From Castellaniella sp040276085 (GTDB lineage: Bacteria; Pseudomonadota; Gammaproteobacteria; Burkholderiales; Burkholderiaceae_B): a DNA stretch of 64,000 bases. Of the stretch, positions 38,251 to 46,568 are shown one piece after another. The DNA is taken from the NCBI RefSeq assembly GCF_040276085.1, contig NZ_JBELOK010000002.1:310001-374000 (forward strand), read 5' to 3'. The translations under genes were made by a program, and so were the position numbers. Under the pieces are notes generated by a model. That model searched no databases. It worked only from the letters and a program-made list of their open reading frames with translations, and was not told the origin of the DNA. Numbering within the stretch: position 1 is the stretch's first letter; each line of letters begins with the position of its first letter.

Positions 38251-40113
38251 ATGGCACTCTCCGACCTGACCGTCAGGCAAGCCAAGACGATTGGCAAGAT
38301 CTACACCCTCACCGACACCTGCGGACTTGGCCTCAGGATTTCAGCCGCTGGCGGAAAATCGTGGCAGCTGCGCTACTACTGGCTAGGTACGCAAAAACGC
38401 ATCATACTGGGGCGCTATCCACAGGTCAGTCTCCGTGAAGCGCGCATCCTGCGTGACCAAGCCCTGGCCCTCGTGGCTAAAGGCATCAATCCTTACGTCG
38501 ACCGCAAGCAAAAGCAGCACGCGATCAAGCTTGCTTCCAATTACTCCTTCAAGGCCGTCTTCGATGCCTGGTTCACCCATCGCAGTAAAGAACTGAAGGA
38601 AGGCAGGAATACCACTCTCTCGCAGATCAAACGCATCTTCAAAAAGGACGTACTGCCCAGCCTTGAGAAGATGTCGATCTACGACATCCGCCGCCCCCAA
38701 CTCCTGGGCGTCGTAGCAAGAATCGAACAACGGAAGGCTCTCACCACTGCGGAAAAGGTGCGCACTTGGTTGAGACAGCTGTTCCGCTATGCGCTCGTCA
38801 CCGTAGAGGGGCTGGAGACCAACCCAGCCACGGATCTGAGCGTGGTGGCTGAACCCAAACTGCCGGTGGCCCACAATCCATATCTACTGCTGCCAGAAAT
38901 ACCGTACTTTCTCCAAAAACTCAGGCAATACAATCCGCGCGGTTGGCAAACCCAGCTCGGGATCAGGCTACTGTTTCTGACTGGCGTACGTACTGGCGAG
39001 TTACGCCTGGCGACACCAGATCAATTTGATCTGGATCGTGGCCTATGGGTCATTCCCCCTGAAATCGTCAAGCAGCTTCAACGCAAATTGCGCAAGGCCA
39101 GCAAACACCCGCAAGACATACCGCCCTACATCGTGCCGCTGTCCATCCAGGCCATCGAGATCGTGCGCTACATCTTGGGCGCTATGCGGCCCACACAACA
39201 CTACCTGCTGGCACACCGCAGTGACCTCAACAAACGCATTAGCGAAAATACGCTCAATAGCGCCTTGCGTCGGATGGGTTACGCGGAGCAGCTGACCGGC
39301 CACGGCATCCGAGCCACCCTTTCAACAGCCCTGAACGAGATCGGTTATCCACCAAAATGGGTAGATGGCCAGCTATCCCATGCCGATCCAGACAAGGTAA
39401 GTTCCGCCTACAACCATGCCAGATATGTGGAACCGCGCCGCCGCATGATGCAAGACTGGGCTGACCGCCTAGACCTGCTCGAACAGGGCGAAGTGCAAGC
39501 CGCGAGCGCACATCTGACCATTCGCATTGACGGAGTGCCAGCGATGGCGGAAACAGGGAACGAGGCTCTCCTACCCATCGGACCTATTCCATCCAGCACC
39601 CCACCCATAGCCGCTACGCCTATTATCGTGACCACGAACAATGGCGGAAATACATTCCAGCGACTACCGCAGGTGCCGCCGGCTCCAACTCATACCCCCG
39701 AACCGAAAGTCTCCACAATCCAGCGTGAACGTGAGGAAATGCTGGCGATCTATGAGTCACCGAATAATCTGCCGGTTCCACTGTTCGGCAGGCTGGCCGG
39801 GAAGTCCAAGGATCAGATCAACCGCGAGTTGAAGGCCGGCAAGCTGCTGGCCGTCAGCTTGGGCAACCGGGGACAACGCGTTCCCGACTGGCAGTTGGTG
39901 CCGCTCAAGCACAATCTGGCTCAGACACTCATGAACCTGTGCCCACACGCAGACTCGTGGGATCTGTACCGCATGCTGACGACTCCGCTTTCTGACCTGG
40001 GCGACCGCGCGGCAATTGATGCGGTCACGCCGACCAACGTGCCCGCCACCATCCAGACCATCCTGGGTGTGTACCTTCATACAGCGAAGCCCATCGAGGC
40101 CGCTGTCATGTGA
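38251..40113 (+). CDS. P4/IntB13-type tyrosine recombinase with C-terminal extension
   Basis: The 620-residue integrase has the N-terminal arm-binding DUF4102-type domain (L-T-V-R-Q-A-K and G-L-G-L-R-I), a SAM-like core-binding domain and the catalytic domain with R247 (G-V-R-T-G-E), H351/R354 (H-G-I-R), H377 (L-S-H-A) and Tyr387. Beyond the usual 410 residues it carries about 210 more: a Pro/Thr-rich linker followed by a domain with N-x-x-L-A-Q-T-L and P-L-x-x-L-G-D-R-A-A-I-D-A that loosely recalls the ParS/MbcA (DUF2384) fold. Long P4-type integrases that use tRNA-Gly are known from ICEclc-like elements. It should catalyse insertion and excision at the tRNA-Gly gene next door. Confidence 0.92.
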   Translation: MALSDLTVRQAKTIGKIYTLTDTCGLGLRISAAGGKSWQLRYYWLGTQKRIILGRYPQVSLREARILRDQALALVAKGINPYVDRKQKQHAIKLASNYSFKAVFDAWFTHRSKELKEGRNTTLSQIKRIFKKDVLPSLEKMSIYDIRRPQLLGVVARIEQRKALTTAEKVRTWLRQLFRYALVTVEGLETNPATDLSVVAEPKLPVAHNPYLLLPEIPYFLQKLRQYNPRGWQTQLGIRLLFLTGVRTGELRLATPDQFDLDRGLWVIPPEIVKQLQRKLRKASKHPQDIPPYIVPLSIQAIEIVRYILGAMRPTQHYLLAHRSDLNKRISENTLNSALRRMGYAEQLTGHGIRATLSTALNEIGYPPKWVDGQLSHADPDKVSSAYNHARYVEPRRRMMQDWADRLDLLEQGEVQAASAHLTIRIDGVPAMAETGNEALLPIGPIPSSTPPIAATPIIVTTNNGGNTFQRLPQVPPAPTHTPEPKVSTIQREREEMLAIYESPNNLPVPLFGRLAGKSKDQINRELKAGKLLAVSLGNRGQRVPDWQLVPLKHNLAQTLMNLCPHADSWDLYRMLTTPLSDLGDRAAIDAVTPTNVPATIQTILGVYLHTAKPIEAAVM

Positions 40114-40152
40114 CCTATGCACGGAGAGCCATGCGGAGCAGTCGGCGGGAGG

Positions 40153-40176
40153 ATACCGTAGCGCTAACCACGGTAT
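40153..40176 (+). terminator. Hairpin after the integrase gene
   Basis: ATACCGT (40153-40159) pairs with ACGGTAT (40170-40176), and a TTGCCTTT stretch follows. Confidence 0.6.
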
Positions 40177-40274
40177 TTGCCTTTACCTCTCCTGAGCAAA
40201 GTGGCCCCGCGCGGTTCCCGGCATTGTACTCCTGCCTGCACGATCAACTTTCGCGCCAGCCGCATCCTGGAGGT

Positions 40275-40283
40275 TGCTATACT
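40275..40283 (+). promoter_or_regulatory. Extended -10 promoter for the GTPase operon
   Basis: The sequence T-TGC-TATACT forms an extended -10 element whose start site would fall just before the fluoride riboswitch at 40291. No good -35 is seen. Confidence 0.5.
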
Positions 40284-40290
40284 TCGCACA

Positions 40291-40365
40291 AGGAGATGGC
40301 ATACCTCCACCCCAGATGCAAGGTCTGGGAAAACTGCACTTCCAAGATGCTGATGATGCCTGCAG
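40291..40365 (+). promoter_or_regulatory. Fluoride riboswitch 1 (crcB motif), upstream of the GTPase operon
   Basis: GGAGATGGCATACCTCC is followed, after a variable helix, by GCTGATGATGCCTGC, the fluoride riboswitch layout. GGAG pairs with CTCC, and GGCAT with ATGCC forms the pseudoknot. The usual TTC in the first block is TAC here. Downstream, GCCTGCA (40358-40364) can instead pair with a TGCAGGC copy about 20 nt later, making a competing hairpin without a clear T run. The rest of 40,114-40,546 holds the integrase terminator, a promoter and untranslated leader. Confidence 0.85.
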
Positions 40366-40546
40366 ATCCTGATCAAGGACGTTGCAGGCCGTCGCCCGCC
40401 GCGCCCGCTGATCTGTGTACTCCACTTGCAGGTCGCGTAGATGCATACGGAAAAAATCTTCTGGTCAACCGAGACCAGGTGCCTTCGCCTTTCATGTGGG
40501 CGTCGTGCATCTATCGGACATCACGAGCAGAGCGGGTGTGGCGGCG

Positions 40547-42508
40547 ATGCATGACCATGTACCGGCTTCACGCCATGACCAGTTGGACGGCGGTACCGGG
40601 CAGCGTCTGCTGTCCACGTTGATGCAGCTGGATGATCACCTTGGCCGACTGACGTATCTCCTGGCTCTACAGTCGCAGAAGTCGCCCCTGCAGACGTGGT
40701 ATGCAGATATTACGCCCCTTCAGCAGCGCAGGCTGGCGCAAGATATCCAACGTCTGCATGGTGCCATGAGCGATATCCTTGGCCGCCACGGACTAGCCAT
40801 TCCGCCTCCTTCAGGAAGCGTTCTACAGGCGTGCTGTGAAGCCGTACACCAGGCAGTAGCCGCGGTGGAAGCACTAACGCCCGGGAGTCAGGCCGCAAGA
40901 GTTCGATCGTCTGATGATACTGAGGCGGAATTACGCCGCATTATTGCGCACTTGCTAGCACCGCTGGACGAGATGCTGCGCCCGTTGGAACAGCACGACG
41001 CAAACTTCCACTCGGATGACCGCAATCTCGAATACCTATTCAGTATCGCGCGAGCACACGGCCTGTCCGACTTTTATGCACCCTTGACGGCTCTTGCTGA
41101 TCACGAGTCGGCACCTGGCCTGGTCATCGCCATGCTCGGCTTGTCCAACGCGGGCAAGTCTTCGCTGATCAACCGCCTGGTCGGGGTGCAACTGCTGCCG
41201 GTGGGTGTGATGCCCACCAGTGTCGTTCCCGTTCATATCTCCTATGGGGCCCGCGCTTGCGGAGTGGTGCGTCTGTCTAATTCCGTGTCGGAGCCGGTCA
41301 TGCCAGGCAGGCTGGCGGCATTCGCATCCGATCGCTACAACCCCGGCAATGAGAAGCTGGTGGAGCGGCTGTCCTTCGAGCTGCCGTCGCAGCACCTTGC
41401 CGACGGCATCGTTCTGATTGATTCGCCGCCCTGGGCACCTGGAATGGATCCTCCCTTGTGCGACGTCGCACTGGTGGTAATTGACGCCACCGGGCCGCTG
41501 ACCATGAGCGAGATCCCATTGGTAGACGCATTGACTGAGCAGGGCTCCCAGGCGATCGTGCTACTGAACAAAGCTGACCGACTGACCGACCAGCAGCGCT
41601 GGGACATTCTTGGCTATGTCCTGGAGCATCTTGGAACGCGGCACGAGCAGCAGCCTACGGTTTTCCTGACCAGTGCTGGCGATGAGGACTCCGCGCTTTG
41701 GCACGATTGGCTGCAGCGAGGATTTGCCCCCTGCCTCGAGCGCCGCGAGGCGCTGCGGCAGACATCACTCCATACCAAGAGAGCACATCTGTCGAGGGCC
41801 ATGGCCCTCCGCTTGGCGCGACTCAACCGCACGGACTCCAGCCCCAACACAGAGACATCGCATGAAAACGAGGCCATCTTGCTGGCGCAGCGCGAAGGTC
41901 TCGATCTACTCGCCACTGCATCACAATCAATGGGTGATTGCGACCTGGAAGCACACATACAAGCCGCTCGCATCATCCGCCAAGTGGTGAATAACGCTGC
42001 AGAGCTGGCATGGAGCAGTGGAGAGACCACGCTTGAGCTCGCACCGATGTTTGCAGCATCTGCTGAAGCGCGCATGACGAGCGTGTGCCATGAAGTTATG
42101 AGAGAACTGGAGCTTCTCGCCCTGCAATGTAGCGACTTGCTGGCACGAACTCCGGGCCCCCAGTTCCGCTGGCATGTGGCAGACCTGGATACGGCGCCGA
42201 CCTTCGATCCGGGGAACTTGCCACAGACTGAAGCTATTGCTCGTCCTTGGTCAGCAAGCCTGGGACCATGGGCGTTTCGGTGGCACCTGCGATGGTCCTT
42301 GTCTCGCGATCAGCGCCTACTCATTGGGCTGGAGGCGGCACTGGGCGAGGATCTGAAGCAGCTCCAAGACTGGCGCCAACGGGCACTGGTGGATTTGTCC
42401 AACGCCTTTTCCCAAGCCTGCGCCGGCCGTTGCGAGGGAGCGGCACGGATCGGCATTGATCTGGCTGGCCTCCAGGCGCGTTATCACTCGATTGCAAGCA
42501 ATGCCTGA
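40547..42508 (+). CDS. Dynamin-like GTPase under fluoride riboswitch control
   Basis: The 653-residue protein has a long helical N-terminus, then a GTPase domain with G1 G-L-S-N-A-G-K-S-S at 198-206, G3 D-S-P-P-W at 292-296 and G4 N-K-A-D at 341-344, followed by about 300 residues of helices. The architecture resembles bacterial dynamin-like or YfjP/EngA-related large GTPases rather than translation GTPases. No transmembrane segment is obvious. I chose the ATG at 40547; an in-frame ATG at 40415 is possible, and neither has a strong Shine-Dalgarno. The gene overlaps the next one by 8 bp and is preceded by a fluoride riboswitch. Its specific role in fluoride stress is unknown. Confidence 0.75.
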   Translation: MHDHVPASRHDQLDGGTGQRLLSTLMQLDDHLGRLTYLLALQSQKSPLQTWYADITPLQQRRLAQDIQRLHGAMSDILGRHGLAIPPPSGSVLQACCEAVHQAVAAVEALTPGSQAARVRSSDDTEAELRRIIAHLLAPLDEMLRPLEQHDANFHSDDRNLEYLFSIARAHGLSDFYAPLTALADHESAPGLVIAMLGLSNAGKSSLINRLVGVQLLPVGVMPTSVVPVHISYGARACGVVRLSNSVSEPVMPGRLAAFASDRYNPGNEKLVERLSFELPSQHLADGIVLIDSPPWAPGMDPPLCDVALVVIDATGPLTMSEIPLVDALTEQGSQAIVLLNKADRLTDQQRWDILGYVLEHLGTRHEQQPTVFLTSAGDEDSALWHDWLQRGFAPCLERREALRQTSLHTKRAHLSRAMALRLARLNRTDSSPNTETSHENEAILLAQREGLDLLATASQSMGDCDLEAHIQAARIIRQVVNNAAELAWSSGETTLELAPMFAASAEARMTSVCHEVMRELELLALQCSDLLARTPGPQFRWHVADLDTAPTFDPGNLPQTEAIARPWSASLGPWAFRWHLRWSLSRDQRLLIGLEAALGEDLKQLQDWRQRALVDLSNAFSQACAGRCEGAARIGIDLAGLQARYHSIASNA

Positions 42509-43862
42509 AGGACTGCCGGTACACCATCGTGCGGTGAATGTAGACGGAAGCGTGCTGGAAACGCTTTGGCCTTCGGCAAACCCTCACTGTCCAGCTTGCA
42601 TTGCGGCGCAAGGTGCTGGCGCACACTATTTCGACAAGGTCTTTGCCCCAAACGCACCGACCGCCACAATCGCAAAATTGATCTCTGAAGATCTGGGGTT
42701 TTGCAGCCGACATGGCCGTGTATTGGCGGCGGATGCGAAGCACGCGAAGGCCGTCGCACAGAGTTTTCGCGCAGCTACCGAAAGGATACTGCCGCTGCTT
42801 CACCAGTCGGTAACCGACGAACGCTGCGAGCGCCTGTTCTTTCGCTCTGCCCGCCGCTGCCCGGCTTGCTCGGCGGAAGAAGCCGCAGCGGCCAAGGCAT
42901 TGACACCTATCCGCAAGCGGTGGATGCAGACGATGGAGCCCCTCGGCACAGTAGCACTGCTATGCGAACCGCACTTCCAGATGTTTACTGCGCAGCTGCC
43001 GGTAGAACCGCGTGGACATGCCATTCGGCAGTACCTTGATGTACTGGCGATAGCCAATCAGGATATGGAACGCGCGCCGGATGCGGGATTGCCTCGCGCT
43101 CTAGCCCTCCTGGGCTATGCCTCCGTCCCGCATCAGACGGACGCGCTCCAGCGCGTCAACGGCGGTGATGCTCACATGCCGATTGAGGATATCCTGGACA
43201 ATCCGGATGTTTGTCCGATCTGCGAAGCGATGGGCGCGGCGCACACCCACTGGCTGGAAGGGCTTCGGTGGGCGGTCGAGAACGAGGCGGCGGGATGCTT
43301 GTGGCTATTCGCACCATGCTGCAAACACCATGTGTTCGACGCGAGTCAACTAGGGCGACCCGATTGGCTCGCACGCATTGCAGCCCTTGCGCTTTCGGGA
43401 ATGGCTGAGCAGTCGCGCCAGCAACTGGCGAACATCATCCGCATATTGGCCCTTGCGGATCAGCCCCGGCCAAGCTGGTACAAACCGCGCCACCGACGCC
43501 GCAAGGCCTCAAACTCAACCGGGTTGCATCTCGCCAAGGACAAGCGTTTTGTCTTACGTTGTCAAGGGTGCGAGGCAGAGGCCGTCGCCCTGGAGCAAGC
43601 TTCGGCGGCCTTCCTCGACCTGATGCACCATACACGCTACCGCAACCTGTTGGCGCATGGATATGGCCTATGCCTGGATCATCTGGTGCACGTCCTGCCG
43701 GTCGCATCGCCCAACCTGATTCGACCGTTCCTGGGCCAACTACACACGAATCGACTGGAGGCTTTGCGTAATGCTCTGGCGGATCCATCCGGCGCCCCTG
43801 GCCGCGAACGTGATGCCGTGCGGCGTTTCCGGGGTTGGTCCGTTGCCCATCAGCACGCATGA
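42501..43862 (+). CDS. Uncharacterised protein with four repeated Cys2-CysHis zinc-type motifs
   Basis: The 453-residue protein contains four modules. Each has C-x2-C and, 31-34 residues later, C-x2-H: C30/C33 with C68/H71, C120/C123 with C155/H158, C238/C241 with C273 or C274/H276-277, and C354/C357 with C391/H394. The first Cys pair usually reads C-P-x-C. The regular spacing strongly suggests four metal-binding sites; it recalls DUF6062-like proteins, but I cannot assign a family with confidence. It overlaps the GTPase stop (ATGCCTGA) and is therefore translationally coupled to it, likely as its partner. No signal peptide or membrane segment is seen. Confidence 0.72.
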   Translation: MPEGLPVHHRAVNVDGSVLETLWPSANPHCPACIAAQGAGAHYFDKVFAPNAPTATIAKLISEDLGFCSRHGRVLAADAKHAKAVAQSFRAATERILPLLHQSVTDERCERLFFRSARRCPACSAEEAAAAKALTPIRKRWMQTMEPLGTVALLCEPHFQMFTAQLPVEPRGHAIRQYLDVLAIANQDMERAPDAGLPRALALLGYASVPHQTDALQRVNGGDAHMPIEDILDNPDVCPICEAMGAAHTHWLEGLRWAVENEAAGCLWLFAPCCKHHVFDASQLGRPDWLARIAALALSGMAEQSRQQLANIIRILALADQPRPSWYKPRHRRRKASNSTGLHLAKDKRFVLRCQGCEAEAVALEQASAAFLDLMHHTRYRNLLAHGYGLCLDHLVHVLPVASPNLIRPFLGQLHTNRLEALRNALADPSGAPGRERDAVRRFRGWSVAHQHA

Positions 43863-43918
43863 ATAAAAGACATGCCGACAGCGATGAATACGTTTTGTGC
43901 AAGCTACAATGATCCATA

Positions 43919-43990
43919 GGAGATGGCATTCCTCCGCTCTTGGCGCCATACCAAGGGAAATCGCCGGCCGGCTGATGATGCCTACAGACC
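43919..43990 (+). promoter_or_regulatory. Fluoride riboswitch 2, upstream of the cyclopropane fatty-acid synthase
   Basis: The textbook core GGAGATGGCATTCCTCC (43919-43935) is followed by GGCTGATGATGCCTACAG (ending near 43987). A -10-like TACAAT at 43905-43910 lies just upstream. The stretch 43,863-44,170 holds this promoter, the riboswitch and about 180 nt of leader; a CTACA/TGTAG hairpin after the core may be part of the expression platform. Confidence 0.93.
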
Positions 43991-44170
43991 TGATGATCCG
44001 GGTGTGTAGCGCTGTCATGACAAGGTGCAACGTCTCTCGCATACCAGTCAACGCCACCGAATGCAGCTCGGGCACGTTAGCTGGCGAACTTGCGAGTGCA
44101 GTGCCAGGCGGTCTCTCTGCTTCCGGATCTTCCAACACACCGTAACCGGTTGTATTGCAAGAGGATTGCC

Positions 44171-45430
44171 ATGGGTTCATCTATCTCTTCTTCGTCTATT
44201 GTCGAGGCACTGCGCCCGCTTGTTGTAGATTGCGGCTCGACGCTGAATTTGCAGTTCTGGGACGGCCGCAGTGAAACTTTAGGCAGCGGCACTGCTGCCG
44301 TCACGTTGCACTTCCCCACGCCAAGCGCGGCACTGAGGCTGATTCCGCCCGATCTCGGAGCGCTCGCTCAAGCCTATATCCAAGGCGACATAGACGTTGA
44401 AGGGCCAGCACAGGATGTTGTTCGCACGGCGATCAAACTCGCAAGCGCGAGCAGCACAAAGCAGCGTGTCATCAGCCGCATTATCGGCTGGCGCGTCCGG
44501 CGACATACCCCGGACAGCGACAAGAGGGCTATTGCCCACCATTACGACGTCTCCAACGAGTTCTATCGTCTGTGGCTCGATAAGCAGATGGTCTATTCCT
44601 GCGCCTACTTTCCGACGGGCTCGGAAACCCTAGAGCAGGCCGAGGAAGCTAAGCTCGATCTCATCTGCCGCAAATTGCAATTAAAGCCTGGCGATCGCTT
44701 CCTCGACATCGGATGTGGCTGGGGGGCATTACTGCTGTGGGCGCAGCGCCACTACGGCGTAAAAGCCACTGGCGTGACCCTCAGTGAGCGGCAGTTCGAG
44801 TATGTGCGCGAGCGTGTACGCGAACTAGGCCTGGAAGATTCGATCGATGTACGCCTACAGGACTATCGCCACATCCCGGGTGAAGGCATATTCGACAAGA
44901 TCGCGTCAGTGGGCATGTTCGAGCACGTCGGTGTCCAAAATCTGCCCGTGTACTTCGGCACCATCCAGCGCCTGCTAGCCGATGACGGCCTTGTGCTGAA
45001 CCATGGTATCGCCACGCGCGCGGGGGATGAATCTGTGCGGGATAGCGCCAGTGAATTCATCGACCATTTCGTATTTCCCGACGGAGAACTACCCACGATA
45101 GCCCAGGCCGTTGAGGCAATGGAGTCTCAGCAGCTTGAGGTGTTCGACGTCGAGGGCTTGCGCCCGCACTACGCTCGAACGCTGGCGCACTGGGTGGAGC
45201 GCCTTGAAGCAAACCGCGATGAAGCCATCAGGTTGGTCGGAGAACAGACCTACCGCGTCTGGCGAATCTACATGGCCGGCAGCGCCCAGGCGTTCGAACT
45301 CGGCTGGATCTCAGTTCACCAGCTGTTGGCCGCCAAGCGCACGGTCAGAGGGTTTTCACCTCAGCGCTGGGGCCGTAGCCATATGCTCCCTGCTGCCACC
45401 GATGCCCTTCAGCATGAGCGGCATGCATGA
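44171..45430 (+). CDS. Cyclopropane-fatty-acyl-phospholipid synthase
   Basis: The 419-residue protein has an N-terminal lipid-binding region and a C-terminal SAM methyltransferase domain. Signatures are H-H-Y-D-V-S-N-E-F-Y (123-132), Y-S-C-A-Y-F (142-147) and SAM motif D-I-G-C-G-W-G (179-185), all typical of CFA synthase. It transfers a methylene group from SAM to unsaturated acyl chains in membrane phospholipids. The start is supported by AGAGGA before the ATG at 44171. It is the only gene directly behind fluoride riboswitch 2, so expression should rise with fluoride. A GC-rich hairpin follows at 45438-45460. Confidence 0.92.
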   Translation: MGSSISSSSIVEALRPLVVDCGSTLNLQFWDGRSETLGSGTAAVTLHFPTPSAALRLIPPDLGALAQAYIQGDIDVEGPAQDVVRTAIKLASASSTKQRVISRIIGWRVRRHTPDSDKRAIAHHYDVSNEFYRLWLDKQMVYSCAYFPTGSETLEQAEEAKLDLICRKLQLKPGDRFLDIGCGWGALLLWAQRHYGVKATGVTLSERQFEYVRERVRELGLEDSIDVRLQDYRHIPGEGIFDKIASVGMFEHVGVQNLPVYFGTIQRLLADDGLVLNHGIATRAGDESVRDSASEFIDHFVFPDGELPTIAQAVEAMESQQLEVFDVEGLRPHYARTLAHWVERLEANRDEAIRLVGEQTYRVWRIYMAGSAQAFELGWISVHQLLAAKRTVRGFSPQRWGRSHMLPAATDALQHERHA

Positions 45431-45437
45431 CAAAGCA

Positions 45438-45460
45438 CGCCACCACACTGAGTGGTGGCG
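45438..45460. terminator. GC-rich hairpin after the CFA synthase gene
   Basis: CGCCACCAC (45438-45446) pairs perfectly with GTGGTGGCG (45452-45460). No T run follows, so termination efficiency is unclear. The remaining bases to the gpmA stop at 45659 show nothing recognisable. Confidence 0.5.
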
Positions 45461-45658
45461 GCCAACCAACGGCGGCACTTCACCGGCACCCGATCTTGAG
45501 ATGGATACCTTGCACGCACCTTCTTAAGTGGCGCGGGCCGGCGCGCATAGGAAGGGGATGGCGTAGTGGGCCTTGAGAGCCCCCTGCGCTGCCCATTCCT
45601 CAGATGCAGCCATGGCTGCGGAAAAATACCCCGAGCCCGTACAAAGTGCGAGGGATAC

Positions 45659-46285
45659 TCAGGAGGTAAATCGTCGCTTATTCAACACAGTGGTATCAGG
45701 TCGTAACTCGTAGACGAGCAGCTCACCAGTGGCTATCTCAGTGCTGATAATGGCCTCGGGCGACAGCTGATCCAGAACCATCACCAAAGCGCGCAGGCTG
45801 TTGCCGTGGGCCACGATCAGTGAAGCGTCATTGCGCATGACCGCCGGCAGGATCCTCTGGAGATAGAACGGCAGGACACGGGCAGCGGTATCCCGCAGGC
45901 TTTCACCCCCGGGCGGCGCCTCATCATAGCTGCGACGCCACCGTTGAACCTGTGACTCACCCCAGTGCGCACATGCCTGATCTTTATTCAGCCCCGTCAA
46001 CTCGCCGTAATCACGCTCATCGAGCGCCGCATCCGAGGTAATCGGTAAGTTAGGACGGCCAAGATCGTATGCAACACGCTCAGCCGTCTCGCGGGTGCGT
46101 ATCAATGCCGAGCAAAAGATCCAATCGATGGGCAGCCCGATGTTGCGTAGGCGCACGGCGACTGCCGAGGCTTCAGCCAGGCCCCGAGCGGTCAGCGCCG
46201 GATCGCGCCAGCCGGTGAATCGGTTGTCAGCGTTGTATTGGCTTTGTCCGTGGCGGACGAGTGCAAGGTAGCGCCCCATACTCAT
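45659..46285 (-). CDS. gpmA: 2,3-bisphosphoglycerate-dependent phosphoglycerate mutase
   Basis: The 208-residue histidine-phosphatase-fold enzyme has the phospho-acceptor R-H-G at 11-13, N-R-F-T-G-W, E-R-D-Y-G-E-L-T-G and V-A-H-G-N-S-L-R-A-L. These are dPGM-specific features, so it should interconvert 3- and 2-phosphoglycerate. It is a little shorter than E. coli GpmA (about 250). The start at 46283-46285 follows GGAG at good spacing. It lies downstream of the LysR gene on the strand that also carries crcB. Its substrate step directly precedes enolase, also encoded on the island. Confidence 0.88.
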   Translation of the reverse strand: MSMGRYLALVRHGQSQYNADNRFTGWRDPALTARGLAEASAVAVRLRNIGLPIDWIFCSALIRTRETAERVAYDLGRPNLPITSDAALDERDYGELTGLNKDQACAHWGESQVQRWRRSYDEAPPGGESLRDTAARVLPFYLQRILPAVMRNDASLIVAHGNSLRALVMVLDQLSPEAIISTEIATGELLVYELRPDTTVLNKRRFTS

Positions 46286-46304
46286 TGCGCCATCTCCATA
46301 CGCA

Positions 46305-46457
46305 TTAATGATGATCCCAATAGCCAGTATGACGAAGCAGGCGACTAACCTCTCCAACCACCCAACCACAGCAGGCATCGGCCAGCACCCAAGGCACGAC
46401 AATGAGTATGGCCCCCAGCCCCTCCAGCAATACCGCTTTGAAGCAGTCACGTCCCAT
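46305..46457 (-). CDS. Possible small membrane ORF, perhaps frameshifted
   Basis: This 50-codon reading begins M-G-R-D-C-F-K-A-V-L and contains a hydrophobic helix (A-I-L-I-V-V-P-W-V-L-A). In the alternative frame a second hydrophobic helix (L-V-A-C-F-V-I-L-A-I-G-I-I-I) follows directly and runs into gpmA. A single shift near the repeated GGTTGG sequence (about 46,345-46,360) would join the two helices. No family is recognised and the Shine-Dalgarno is weak. It is listed as possible only; otherwise 46,286-46,568 holds nothing I can name. Confidence 0.25.
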   Translation of the reverse strand: MGRDCFKAVLLEGLGAILIVVPWVLADACCGWVVGEVSRLLRHTGYWDHH

Positions 46458-46568
46458 AGTCGTAGCCAATCTCGGCTTTGATCTCGCTAATAGCCAAACC
46501 CCTCATACAGCTGTAGGTCTCGTAATTTCCACCAAGAAAGCCCTAATCAGGACTGTCCCTCGCAGAAC

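Noticed and set aside
46283..46310. GGAGATGG sequence before gpmA
   Set aside because: It resembles the riboswitch start but lacks the closing CTCC and the distant GATGATGCC; it serves as the Shine-Dalgarno of gpmA.
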